A stretch of DNA of 64,000 nucleotides from Sphingobacterium sp. ML3W (lineage in GTDB: Bacteria; Bacteroidota; Bacteroidia; Sphingobacteriales; Sphingobacteriaceae). The first letter of the stretch is position 1. Each line of letters begins with the position of its first letter. This document shows, in pieces, positions 54,972 through 63,019 of this stretch. The notes under the pieces are model-generated. The model worked only from the letters and a program-made list of their open reading frames with translations, was not told the DNA's origin and did not search any database. Made by a program: the position numbers and the translations under genes. The DNA is taken from assembly GCF_000747525.1 (NCBI RefSeq), contig NZ_CP009278.1:124001-188000 (forward strand), written 5' to 3'.

Positions 54972-55355
54972 TTATTTCTTTTGTCTTTGTTGTCTGCGCT
55001 GTTGCATTTCTTCTTGCATACGATCGTAAGACTTACTTTGTTCCGGATTTAAGAATGACTTGATCTTAGCATCAGTAGATTGTCGGACAGTTTTAATATT
55101 TTCAAATGCTGCTTTCCGATCGGTAGTATTTTTGAATATCTCCTGTTGCTTTTTGGAGAGGTCCAATGCATATACATAAATTGAATCTTTTTGATTTTGT
55201 GACAGTTTTAGTTCTTTATCGAGTCTTTCAATCCTGTTTTTCGTCTGGTCTTCAGGAGATTGTTGCTGTCCGCCATTTCTTTGTTTTTCTTGAGCCATAA
55301 CGGTGACACCCAATAGCATTAAAGTTGCTATTAAACCTGATTTTAAATTTTTCAT
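54972..55355 (-). CDS. Small secreted DUF4890-like protein
   Basis: A 127-residue protein. The signal peptide ends near VMAQ, then a Gln/Asn-rich linker (QRNGGQQQSPEDQTKNRIERLDKEL). The two segments KLSQNQKDSIYVYALDLSKKQQEI and FLNPEQSKSYDRMQEEMQQRRQQRQKK resemble the LTxxQ layout of Spy-like periplasmic proteins. The function is unknown. It shares the design, not close identity, with its downstream neighbour. Confidence 0.6.
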   Translation of the reverse strand: MKNLKSGLIATLMLLGVTVMAQEKQRNGGQQQSPEDQTKNRIERLDKELKLSQNQKDSIYVYALDLSKKQQEIFKNTTDRKAAFENIKTVRQSTDAKIKSFLNPEQSKSYDRMQEEMQQRRQQRQKK

Positions 55356-55449
55356 AGCTTTTATATTAGTTTAACTATTATTTGGTTACCAAACAGTAAC
55401 TAGTATAAAGACAAGCAATGCTTTGTTAAAGTTTAAACAAAATTAAAAT

Positions 55450-56505
55450 TTAAGATTCATTAACACTTCTCTCACAGATGGATAGCAATTGTTGTTGTAC
55501 GCTTTTGCTAATCGATTTGTCTTCGAAAGCAATTTCAATAGGAATATAAGCAACTGGTATATTATTTAGGATATTTAAAAATTCGGGGGTACGAATTCGT
55601 TGTGCATCCTTTTCTGTTGTAATGATTATTTTAGATCGATTCTTTATTTGTTCAAATCTTTGTCTAATGGTCAATATATCATTTCTAGTAAAAGCATGGT
55701 GATCTGAAAAAGCAAGATGCTCCATGTCATTTATAAGAGGTTTGAGGTACTTGATCAATGGTTTTGGATTAGCGATACCAGTAAGCAGTAAAACGGTTGT
55801 ATTTGGCGTTATTTTAGCCTCCAGCTCATTGATGGAAATGAGGTTGCCATAAACTATGCTCGTAAAGTAAACATTTGTTACAGCGCTTTTTTGGATTAAT
55901 TTATTTTTAATGAGCTCTTTTTCACTATCCGATGCATCGGAAGGTGTTTTAGTCACCACGAGCATATTTGCTCGTTTTGATTCTGCAGGAAGATCTCTAA
56001 AATTGCCCATTGGCAGTACAAACATGGGGTGCAGACAAGAACTGTATTCAAATAACAGTATGGAGAAAGTTGGTTTCAACCTGCGATGTTGAAAAGCATC
56101 ATCGAGTACAATGACATCGTGGCTATTCATTAAAGTTTCTACACCATTACATCGGTCTTCACAGACAGAGACTGTGATATTAGGAAATTTGTTTTTGAAT
56201 TGTAGTGGTTCGTCACCTACTTCGTCAGCTGTAGATGCAATATTGACATATTTAAACCCTTTAGTCTTACGTCCATATCCACGACTCAATGTAGCAACTC
56301 TATATTTATCTTTAAGGACTTGAATGATAAACTCAGTCATGGGACTTTTACCCGTACCTCCAACGGCAAGATTACCCACCACGATAGTTGGGATCGTATA
56401 ATTCTTGGACTTTATAATTTGTAAATCAAATAGTCTATTTCTAATCCAAATAACTATTCCATAAACTATTGAGAAAGGAAATAAGAGTAATCGCAGCTGC
56501 TTCAT
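55450..56505 (-). CDS. lpxK: Tetraacyldisaccharide 4'-kinase
   Basis: A 351-residue membrane-associated kinase that adds the 4'-phosphate in lipid A synthesis. The N-terminal part has a hydrophobic helix (LLLFPFSIVYGIVIWIRN) followed by a P-loop VGNLAVGGTGKSPMTEFI (about residues 44-61) and SRGYGRKTKGF, then VLDDAFQHRRLKP. The C-terminal domain contains LLLTGIANPKPL and FSDHHAFTRNDI. It shows that the organism makes lipid A. It starts immediately after gldH (one base), so the two form an operon with ricT and holB upstream. Confidence 0.94.
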   Translation of the reverse strand: MKQLRLLLFPFSIVYGIVIWIRNRLFDLQIIKSKNYTIPTIVVGNLAVGGTGKSPMTEFIIQVLKDKYRVATLSRGYGRKTKGFKYVNIASTADEVGDEPLQFKNKFPNITVSVCEDRCNGVETLMNSHDVIVLDDAFQHRRLKPTFSILLFEYSSCLHPMFVLPMGNFRDLPAESKRANMLVVTKTPSDASDSEKELIKNKLIQKSAVTNVYFTSIVYGNLISINELEAKITPNTTVLLLTGIANPKPLIKYLKPLINDMEHLAFSDHHAFTRNDILTIRQRFEQIKNRSKIIITTEKDAQRIRTPEFLNILNNIPVAYIPIEIAFEDKSISKSVQQQLLSICERSVNES

Positions 56506-56506
56506 T

Positions 56507-56971
56507 TTACTTGCTGGTAATATTCAGTCCGATATCTGTAACCTCCAAGAGTGGATTATCTCGCATATTTTGTTCGAAAGTGAAATGATATAGACCTGTG
56601 TCAGGAAAGCTATAATCTTTATGGATAAGACTTCGCTTTGTATACAAAGAACCTGCAGTATTACCGGTCCACTTTCCATATGAATCGGCTAATTTAAGCT
56701 CTTTTTTGTAGGTGTAAAGCTTCGTGTTAGCACCTTTTTGATGCACTAAAATAAATAGGTTTGAGTAGGGGTAATGCGAGGTATGACGAACGTTTAACCA
56801 TACATCATATTTTTTAGAAATATCTGAAATGTGAACATCAAAGGTTGGTTTATTAGCATGGGCCCACGCATTTTTATAAATATTTACATTTTCATCCATG
56901 ATTGTATTTGAATCACATGAAACAAATAGTGATATCGTCATACAGCCTATTAGGAATGTACTTTTTTTCAT
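56507..56971 (-). CDS. gldH: Gliding motility lipoprotein GldH
   Basis: A 154-residue lipoprotein: signal peptide with lipobox LFVSC at about residue 19. The segments ANKPTFDVHISDISKKYDVWLNVRHTSHYPYSNLFILV and PDTGLYHFTFEQNMRDNPLLEVTDIGLNI fit GldH, a protein required for gliding in Flavobacterium. Its presence does not prove motility, because Gld proteins occur in non-gliding Sphingobacteriaceae. It is one base from lpxK on the same strand. Confidence 0.85.
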   Translation of the reverse strand: MKKSTFLIGCMTISLFVSCDSNTIMDENVNIYKNAWAHANKPTFDVHISDISKKYDVWLNVRHTSHYPYSNLFILVHQKGANTKLYTYKKELKLADSYGKWTGNTAGSLYTKRSLIHKDYSFPDTGLYHFTFEQNMRDNPLLEVTDIGLNITSK

Positions 56972-57034
56972 TCTTATTTAAGTATATAATATTGGCGAGA
57001 ATGTTCATCCTCGCCAATAATCGAAATCAACTTA

Positions 57035-58420
57035 CTATTCTGCTGAAGGAGCAGTATTATTACCTTTATTTCTATTGTTTCTATTCTTATTAAACCTTCT
57101 TTTTGGCTTACTCACCGCGCCCTCTTTATTTTGACTTGGAGGAGTGTTTTTATCGGTATTCACCGTTTTAGGCCCTTTTTCTTGTTTTTGTTGCGGTTTC
57201 TCGACTTTAGCTGGTTGCGCTTTAGCAACTTGCTCAGGAGCCACCTTTGCACGAACGTTGGGTTTTGATTTACTTTTACTACTTCTTTTTCTTTTATTTT
57301 TTTCGTCCAGACGTGTTAAGCTATCTTGGCCGACCACATTTTCGTAATCGTAATTAACAATTTTTTCTTCTTTGATTTCATCCTCTACTGTTGAAATCAA
57401 CTCGTCAACTTTAATACCCTGTTTATTTTTTTCGATAAGTTCTTTCACTTGATCCACAGGTAACGGTATCCAATTTTCAGCTCCAGGGTAAGAGAACCAC
57501 ATCATTTTTTTGAAAATGTCTGTTTTCTGCAAATATGCATTACCCTTAGTTGTCTCGATACGATCGATATTATTTGGTATGTCTTTTAAAGCATCCATAT
57601 AACTATCCAGTTCGTAGTTCAAGCAACATTTCAATTTACCACATTGACCCGCTAATTTTAGGGTATTGAGGGATAGGTTCTGATATCTTGCTGCAGACGT
57701 AGAGACAGTTTTAAAATCTGTCAGCCAGGTAGAGCAGCATAATTCACGACCACAAGAGCCAATACCGCCTAGGCGACTTGCTTCTTGCCTCATTCCTATC
57801 TGTCGCATCTCAATGCGGATACGGAAAGATTCCGCCATTCTTTTGATCAATTCACGGAAATCCACACGACCTTCAGCCGTATAGTAGAACGTCGCCTTAG
57901 TCTTATCACCTTGATAGTCTACATCCGATATTTTCATAGAAAGACCTAATTCTAAAGCTAGATTTCTAGCCTTATGCATGGTCTCCCATTCCAAATCTTT
58001 GGCGATATTGAATTTTTCAACATCAGCCTCTGTAGGTTTGCGATAGATTTTCTTGGTGACACTTTCTAAACTTACATTGTTTTTCTTCAATTGTAAGCGA
58101 ACCAATTCTCCCGTAAGAGAAACATGTCCAATATCATATCCGCCTGTAGTAGGTTCTACAGCAACCATTTCACCAATTTCTAAATATAAATTGTCAGAAT
58201 TGATAAAGAAATCCTTTCGAGATCCTTTAAATCGAACTTCTACAATGTCAAAAGGTTTATAGTTGGATGGCATATCCATATCAGATAGCCAGTCATATAC
58301 ATCTAATTTATTACATCCGCTAGTCATGCAAGAACCATTATTTTGGCAACCTGCTGGAGTACCGCCCACTGTCGTCGTACTTCCACAACCTCCGCCGGAT
58401 GAGCAACTGCCACATCCCAT
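57035..58420 (-). CDS. ricT: RicT/PSP1 domain protein (YaaT-like)
   Basis: A 461-residue protein. The PSP1 core has NSDNLYLEIGEMVAVEPTTGGYDIGHVSLTG near residue 75, VTKKIYRKPTEADVEKF, and conserved cysteines in GIGSCGRELCCSTWL and CGKLKCCLNYELDSY. In Bacillus, RicT belongs to an Fe-S complex acting in RNA processing. The first 40 residues add nine cysteines (MGCGSCSSGGGCG...CQNNGSCMTSGC), suggesting metal or cluster binding. The last 95 residues are a Lys/Asn/Pro/Gln-rich, probably disordered basic tail. It lies 6 bases after holB on the same strand. Confidence 0.9.
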   Translation of the reverse strand: MGCGSCSSGGGCGSTTTVGGTPAGCQNNGSCMTSGCNKLDVYDWLSDMDMPSNYKPFDIVEVRFKGSRKDFFINSDNLYLEIGEMVAVEPTTGGYDIGHVSLTGELVRLQLKKNNVSLESVTKKIYRKPTEADVEKFNIAKDLEWETMHKARNLALELGLSMKISDVDYQGDKTKATFYYTAEGRVDFRELIKRMAESFRIRIEMRQIGMRQEASRLGGIGSCGRELCCSTWLTDFKTVSTSAARYQNLSLNTLKLAGQCGKLKCCLNYELDSYMDALKDIPNNIDRIETTKGNAYLQKTDIFKKMMWFSYPGAENWIPLPVDQVKELIEKNKQGIKVDELISTVEDEIKEEKIVNYDYENVVGQDSLTRLDEKNKRKRSSKSKSKPNVRAKVAPEQVAKAQPAKVEKPQQKQEKGPKTVNTDKNTPPSQNKEGAVSKPKRRFNKNRNNRNKGNNTAPSAE

Positions 58421-58426
58421 AGTTTT

Positions 58427-59569
58427 CTATATATATTGAGTTCCTTTCGGAAACGTTTGGTATTTAAACATTAATACTAATTGCAAAGATAAATCTAAAA
58501 ATAATATTTTAGGATTTGCATTTCTTTCAACACTATAATGTGTTGACTCAAACAAATTGATTGTTTCTTCAATTTGTTCGAGGGTATAATGAACAGCAAA
58601 CTTGTTTACAAAATCAAGTTCTTGAGCAGGAAGGAACACTAAGCTGGATAGGTCTTGTTTTATTAAAACGATTTGACGCATGATATTAATGGCATACATT
58701 AAAAATGTCTTCTGGTTTTCTCGACCTAGCTTTGCAATTTCGTCTTCACAGATGCTGATAATATTTAGACCCGAATCTTGAACAATAAGGCGCAACCACT
58801 TAACCAGTAAAATAAAATGGTTATTGGTGTTGAGATTAATCATATTGATTGCCTCTTGTAGGTTGCCATCTGCTATAAAAGCAATTTCCCTAGCTTCTTG
58901 TTCTTCGAGTTGTTTGTTTTCTATTAAATATGACGTAATCGCTTGATGGCTTAACTTATTGATTTTTATAAGTTGCGTTCTAGAAATAATCGTGTTCAAT
59001 ATTTTATCTTGATTTTCAGCAACCAAAAGAAACAATGTTTTTTCTGGAGGTTCTTCGATCAATTTTAAGAGTGCATTACCTTCTTTTTCCAAATATTCAG
59101 GTAACCACATAATCAATACCTTGTAATCAGCCTCAAAAGATTTTAAACTTAATTTTTTGATTATTTCATGTGCTTCAGCAATATTGATATTGACTTGTTT
59201 ATTTTCTGCATCCAATTGTTGGCGCCAGTTTTCTAAACTCAAGTATGGATTGTCCAAAAAAGCTTTACGCCAATTTTCCATAAATGTAGCCGCATTATCC
59301 TCCTTATGTTTTGCAATAAATGGATAAGAAAAATGTAGATCAGGGTGAATCAGTTTAGCATATTTGCGACAAGAAGGGCAAATGGCGCAACTATCACTTT
59401 CCAGCTTATTTTCGCAGTTTATAAATTGTGCGTAAGCCAAAGCTAAAGCCAATGAGCCAGATCCTTCAGGTCCCAAAAACAACTGAGCATGGCTAACACA
59501 GTTTTCACGAACTGTGCTAATCAAATGAGCTTTAACTAAATCATGTCCAATTATTTCCTTAAATTGCAT
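58427..59569 (-). CDS. holB: DNA polymerase III subunit delta prime
   Basis: A 380-residue clamp-loader subunit of the AAA+ fold. The N-terminus FKEIIGHDLVKAHLISTVRENCVSHAQLFLGPEGSGSLALALAYA contains a degenerate P-loop in which GKT/S is replaced by GSL, so it probably does not hydrolyse ATP, as is usual for delta prime. A zinc module CAICPSCRKY is present, then LLKLIEEPPEKTLFLLVAE and a SRTQ sensor-like motif. It loads the beta clamp encoded just downstream on the other strand (dnaN). TACATTTG (minus strand 59596-59589) is its minus-7 box, 19 bases before the ATG. Confidence 0.88.
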   Translation of the reverse strand: MQFKEIIGHDLVKAHLISTVRENCVSHAQLFLGPEGSGSLALALAYAQFINCENKLESDSCAICPSCRKYAKLIHPDLHFSYPFIAKHKEDNAATFMENWRKAFLDNPYLSLENWRQQLDAENKQVNINIAEAHEIIKKLSLKSFEADYKVLIMWLPEYLEKEGNALLKLIEEPPEKTLFLLVAENQDKILNTIISRTQLIKINKLSHQAITSYLIENKQLEEQEAREIAFIADGNLQEAINMINLNTNNHFILLVKWLRLIVQDSGLNIISICEDEIAKLGRENQKTFLMYAINIMRQIVLIKQDLSSLVFLPAQELDFVNKFAVHYTLEQIEETINLFESTHYSVERNANPKILFLDLSLQLVLMFKYQTFPKGTQYI

Positions 59570-59588
59570 ATACTACTCCTAGTCTATA

Positions 59589-59596
59589 CAAATGTA
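59589..59596 (-). promoter_or_regulatory. Minus-7 box for the holB operon
   Basis: TACATTTG on the minus strand, an exact match, 19 bases before the holB ATG. Confidence 0.5.
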
Positions 59597-59793
59597 ATAA
59601 ATTATAGACAGCATTTATTTATAAACAAAATATAAATGCCTGAAATTTGCTTTTTTTTATTGAATTTCAATTGTTTAGTAGCGTGAATAACGATTCAATA
59701 GCGAATGCTATTTTTCCACTATTTGCATATCTAGCGTTTAAAAATGTAGATTCTTTTGCGTAATATTGCAGATATAATTCATAATTTTAGGAA

Positions 59794-60918
59794 ATGAGAT
59801 TTATAGTATCCACATCGATTTTATTAAAACAACTTCAAGCTATTAATGGCGCTTCAAGTAGTAGTACAGTTCTACCTATTTTAGAGAACTTTCTTTTTGA
59901 AATAAAAGACAATACGTTGACAATTTCTGCTACAGATCTGCAGACTAGTATGGTCACGTCATTGCAAATTGAGGCTAAAGAAGAAGGAAAAGTAGCGATG
60001 CCTTCTAAAATTCTAATCGAAACATTAAAGACATTGCCAGATCAACCTGTTGCTTTTTTCGTCGATAACAATACATTGGCGATAGAAATTAGTGCAGGAG
60101 ATGGAAAATATAAATTGAGTGGTGAAAATCCTGAGGATTTCCCTAAGATTCCTGTAATCGACAATGCGCACACGGTTAATATGCCTGCTCCAATATTAGC
60201 AGAAGCGATTAGTAAGACGATTTTTGCGGTTAGTAATGATGAATTGAGACCAGCGATGTCAGGTGTATTGGTACAGTTGGGCGATAAATCGGTTACTTTT
60301 GTATCAACAGATGCACATAAATTAGTGCGATATAGACGTTCTGATATTGGAGTAGAAAAACCTGCTTCATTAATCCTACCTAAAAAAGCATTGTCTTTAT
60401 TAAAGTCGTCTCTACCTTCTGAAGATATTAATGTTTCTATTGAATATAATTCAACAAATGCATTTTTCAGTTTTGGTAATATCAATCTAATTTGTCGTTT
60501 GATTGATGAACGTTACCCTGACTACGAAGCTGTAATTCCTCAAGTGAATCCGAATAAGCTAACTGTTGATCGCCTATTATTCTTAAATACACTGCGTCGC
60601 GTAGTTATTTTTGCTAATAAAACAACGCACCAAGTACGTTTAAAGATTTCGGGTAGTGAATTGAATATCTCAGCCGAAGACTTGGATTTTTCTAATGAAG
60701 CGCATGAGCGTTTAGGTTGTCAATTTGAAGGTGAAGATATGGAAATTGGCTTCAACGCTAAATTTTTAGTGGAGATGTTGAATAATCTAGCTAGTGAAGA
60801 AGTCGTGATAGAGATGAGTACGGCTAACCGTGCAGGCTTATTGATTCCGGCTGTAGCTGATGAGAATGAAGATATATTAATGCTGGTTATGCCGGTTATG
60901 TTAAATAACATTGGTTAA
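59794..60918 (+). CDS. dnaN: DNA polymerase III beta subunit (sliding clamp)
   Basis: A 374-residue three-domain ring protein that tethers the polymerase to DNA. The N-terminus MRFIVSTSILLKQLQAINGA, the central LAEAISKTIFAVSNDELRPAMSGVLVQL (domain 2), FVSTDAHKLVRY and the C-terminal peptide-binding-site end VADENEDILMLVMPVML are typical. dnaN here is not next to dnaA (5.5 kb apart), unlike the classical dnaA-dnaN order. A DedA gene follows 11 bases downstream. Confidence 0.96.
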   Translation: MRFIVSTSILLKQLQAINGASSSSTVLPILENFLFEIKDNTLTISATDLQTSMVTSLQIEAKEEGKVAMPSKILIETLKTLPDQPVAFFVDNNTLAIEISAGDGKYKLSGENPEDFPKIPVIDNAHTVNMPAPILAEAISKTIFAVSNDELRPAMSGVLVQLGDKSVTFVSTDAHKLVRYRRSDIGVEKPASLILPKKALSLLKSSLPSEDINVSIEYNSTNAFFSFGNINLICRLIDERYPDYEAVIPQVNPNKLTVDRLLFLNTLRRVVIFANKTTHQVRLKISGSELNISAEDLDFSNEAHERLGCQFEGEDMEIGFNAKFLVEMLNNLASEEVVIEMSTANRAGLLIPAVADENEDILMLVMPVMLNNIG

Positions 60919-60929
60919 TTCGAGCAGAT

Positions 60930-61589
60930 TTGGACGTTATAGCGCATATTATAGATTTTGTTCTTCATATTGATAAGCACTTACTAGAAATTGTAAATGA
61001 TTATAAAACGTGGACCTATCTCATCTTATTCCTGATTATTTTTGTTGAGACTGGTATTGTTGTGATGCCATTCTTACCAGGAGATTCTTTACTTTTTGCA
61101 GCAGGTATGTTAGCAGCACAACCTAATGAACTCAATGTCTGGTTGATGATTGTTATTTTATTGGTGGCAGCGATATCTGGAGATTCACTTAATTATTCCA
61201 TCGGTAAACGCTTTGGCATGCAGATAACCAAGTTTAAGCTTTTTGGTAAGCAGGTTATTAAGGACGAACAGATTCAGAAGACACATTCGTTCTATGAAAA
61301 ATATGGAAGTAAAACTATTGTAATTGCTCGATTTGTACCCATCGTTAGAACTTTAGCTCCATTTGTTGGAGGAATCGGTAAAATGAATTATGGTACTTTC
61401 ATTACCTATAATGTCATAGGCGCACTTCTTTGGGTAATTGGGATTACACTGGCAGGTTATTTCTTAGGGAATATACCCATTATAAGAGATAATTTTTCAA
61501 AAGTCGTACTGTTAATCATTTTAGTATCGGTGTTACCGATAGTGTACGAAGTGATAAAAGAAAAAATTAAAAGAAAAAAGGAAGCTTAA
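60930..61589 (+). CDS. DedA family membrane protein, copy 1
   Basis: A 219-residue membrane protein of the DedA/SNARE-associated family. It starts with TTG: the translated MDVIAHIIDFVLHIDKHLLE aligns residue for residue with the ATG-started MEIITTLIDFILHIDKHLLQ of the second copy, which decides the start. It has the VETGIVVMPFLPGDSLLFAAG re-entrant segment and the F-ARFVPIVRTLAPFVGGIGKMNYGTF amphipathic signature, with conserved charged residues. Members move undecaprenyl phosphate or phospholipids across membranes, or support the proton-motive force. A hairpin overlaps its last codons and ends the transcript. Confidence 0.9.
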   Translation: MDVIAHIIDFVLHIDKHLLEIVNDYKTWTYLILFLIIFVETGIVVMPFLPGDSLLFAAGMLAAQPNELNVWLMIVILLVAAISGDSLNYSIGKRFGMQITKFKLFGKQVIKDEQIQKTHSFYEKYGSKTIVIARFVPIVRTLAPFVGGIGKMNYGTFITYNVIGALLWVIGITLAGYFLGNIPIIRDNFSKVVLLIILVSVLPIVYEVIKEKIKRKKEA

Positions 61590-61604
61590 GAGCTTCCTTT
61601 TTTT
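61574..61604 (+). terminator. Terminator overlapping the end of DedA copy 1
   Basis: AAAAAAGGAAGCT pairs with AGCTTCCTTTTTT around TAAG, the first arm lying in the last codons of the gene, followed by T-rich sequence. Confidence 0.8.
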
Positions 61605-61641
61605 ATGGCTATCATCTTTTTATCGTTAAAACGATGCAGTT

Positions 61642-61683
61642 ATAATATCTAAATCAACTGAATTCAATTGATTTAGATATTAT
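61642..61683. repeat. 42-bp near-perfect palindrome upstream of DedA copy 2
   Basis: Centred on GAATTC at 61660-61665, with one mismatched pair (C58/A67 in the last two digits). It lies 15 bases before the ATG of copy 2 and has no T-run. It could be a regulator-binding site or an RNA hairpin in the leader. Confidence 0.65.
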
Positions 61684-61698
61684 TCAAGTTCATTTCAA

Positions 61699-62346
61699 AT
61701 GGAAATCATCACAACACTGATTGACTTTATTTTACATATCGATAAGCATTTGCTTCAAATCGTTCATGAATATGCAGGATGGACTTACCTTGTTTTATTT
61801 TTAATTGTGTTTTCAGAAACGGGGTTGGTTATTGCACCATTTTTACCTGGAGATTCTGTTTTGTTTGCATTGGGAGCCATTATTGCCAGACCAGAGAGCG
61901 GCTTGTCCTTGGTTTTATTTTGGCTTGTACTAGTTTCGGCAGCGGTGCTGGGTGATTTTGTAAACTATGAAGTGGGTAAATACTTTGGACATAAAGTCTT
62001 TAAGCCCGATGCTAAAATTTTTAGATCTGCTTATTTAGAGCGAACCCAAGCATTTTACCTAAAGCATGGTACAAGGACTATTGTTTACGCTCGTTTTGTC
62101 CCTATTGTTCGCACATTTGCACCATTTGTCGCAGGGATATCCCATATGGCCTATCGAAAATTTGGTACTTATAATATCTTGGGAGGTTTTTTATGGGTAA
62201 CCTTATTTCTATTAACAGGATATTACTTTGGACAAATTTCATTTATCAGCAATAATTTCTCCCTAGTAGTACTATTCGTGATTTTGATCAGTATAGCACC
62301 TGTTTTGGTACAGGCGATAATCAGTAAAAAATCAAAATCGGTCTAA
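61699..62346 (+). CDS. DedA family membrane protein, copy 2
   Basis: A 215-residue paralogue of the previous product: same N-terminus (LIDFILHIDKHLLQ), SETGLVIAPFLPGDSVLFALG, VYARFVPIVRTFAPFVAGISHMAYRKFGTYN, and a membrane-helix C-terminus. The two copies are tandem but have diverged strongly in the central and C-terminal helices, so the duplication is old. They may have different lipid substrates or expression. A long palindrome sits in the leader of this copy. Confidence 0.9.
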   Translation: MEIITTLIDFILHIDKHLLQIVHEYAGWTYLVLFLIVFSETGLVIAPFLPGDSVLFALGAIIARPESGLSLVLFWLVLVSAAVLGDFVNYEVGKYFGHKVFKPDAKIFRSAYLERTQAFYLKHGTRTIVYARFVPIVRTFAPFVAGISHMAYRKFGTYNILGGFLWVTLFLLTGYYFGQISFISNNFSLVVLFVILISIAPVLVQAIISKKSKSV

Positions 62347-62391
62347 ACCTATTATCTTTTTTAAAGTCTATTTTGACTTAAACAAATTTAC

Positions 62392-62961
62392 ATGAAGTAT
62401 CAGCTCGTTATTTTTCTCAGTTTATTATTTTCATTTTCATCAGCACAAGTGCGATTAGAAAAAAAGCAGGCTAAGGCTGCTTTTGAACATTTAAATGATA
62501 TTCGTAAAAAACCCGAAAAATTTAAAAAGAAACTTGGACTATTCAATTTGAATAAGGTGACCAGAAAACACTTGAACTGGAATAATCAATTAGCAAAAGT
62601 TGCGGAAGCCCGAGCAAAGGATATGGCAAAGCGCAATTATTTTGACCACGTAAATCCAGATGGCAAAGGACCAAATTATTACATTCAAAAATCCGGATAT
62701 AAGTTAAATCCAAATTGGTTGAAAAATAAAAAAGCAAATAATTTCGAATCTATTGCTTGGAATTGGCCAACGGCCAAAGCTGGTATAGAAGGACTGATAA
62801 TAGGGAAGGAAGCACCTGGTTATTATCATAGAAAGCATTTATTGGGGATGGATGAGTGGAATTCTTCTTTATATGATATCGGAATTGGTTTTGTTACAGT
62901 AGGGAAGAAGGGCAAGCAAGAAAGTTATTTATGCGTTATTATTGCCAAGCATGATTCGTAA
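62392..62961 (+). CDS. CAP domain secreted protein
   Basis: A 189-residue secreted protein: signal peptide ending at FSSAQ, then a CAP (SCP/PR-1) domain with FEHLNDIRKKPEKFKKKLG, LNWNNQLAKVAEARAKDMAKRNYFDHVNPDGKGPNYY and the later HRKHLLGMDEWNSSLYDIGIGFV. His and Glu residues of the CAP cavity are visible in FDHVN, NFESIAW and YHRKHLLG. Most bacterial CAP proteins have unknown functions. It stands alone before yicC. Confidence 0.88.
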   Translation: MKYQLVIFLSLLFSFSSAQVRLEKKQAKAAFEHLNDIRKKPEKFKKKLGLFNLNKVTRKHLNWNNQLAKVAEARAKDMAKRNYFDHVNPDGKGPNYYIQKSGYKLNPNWLKNKKANNFESIAWNWPTAKAGIEGLIIGKEAPGYYHRKHLLGMDEWNSSLYDIGIGFVTVGKKGKQESYLCVIIAKHDS

Positions 62962-63008
62962 AATAAGCAATTTATAGTCTTGATACTATGCATTATTGGA
63001 ATGTTTCT

Positions 63009-63016
63009 TACCTTTG
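63009..63016 (+). promoter_or_regulatory. Minus-7 box for yicC, 3 bases before the ATG
   Basis: TACCTTTG, an exact TAnnTTTG match, with only CAT between it and the ATG at 63020. The transcript would start at or within the start codon region, so the mRNA should be leaderless. Confidence 0.6.
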
Positions 63017-63019
63017 CAT

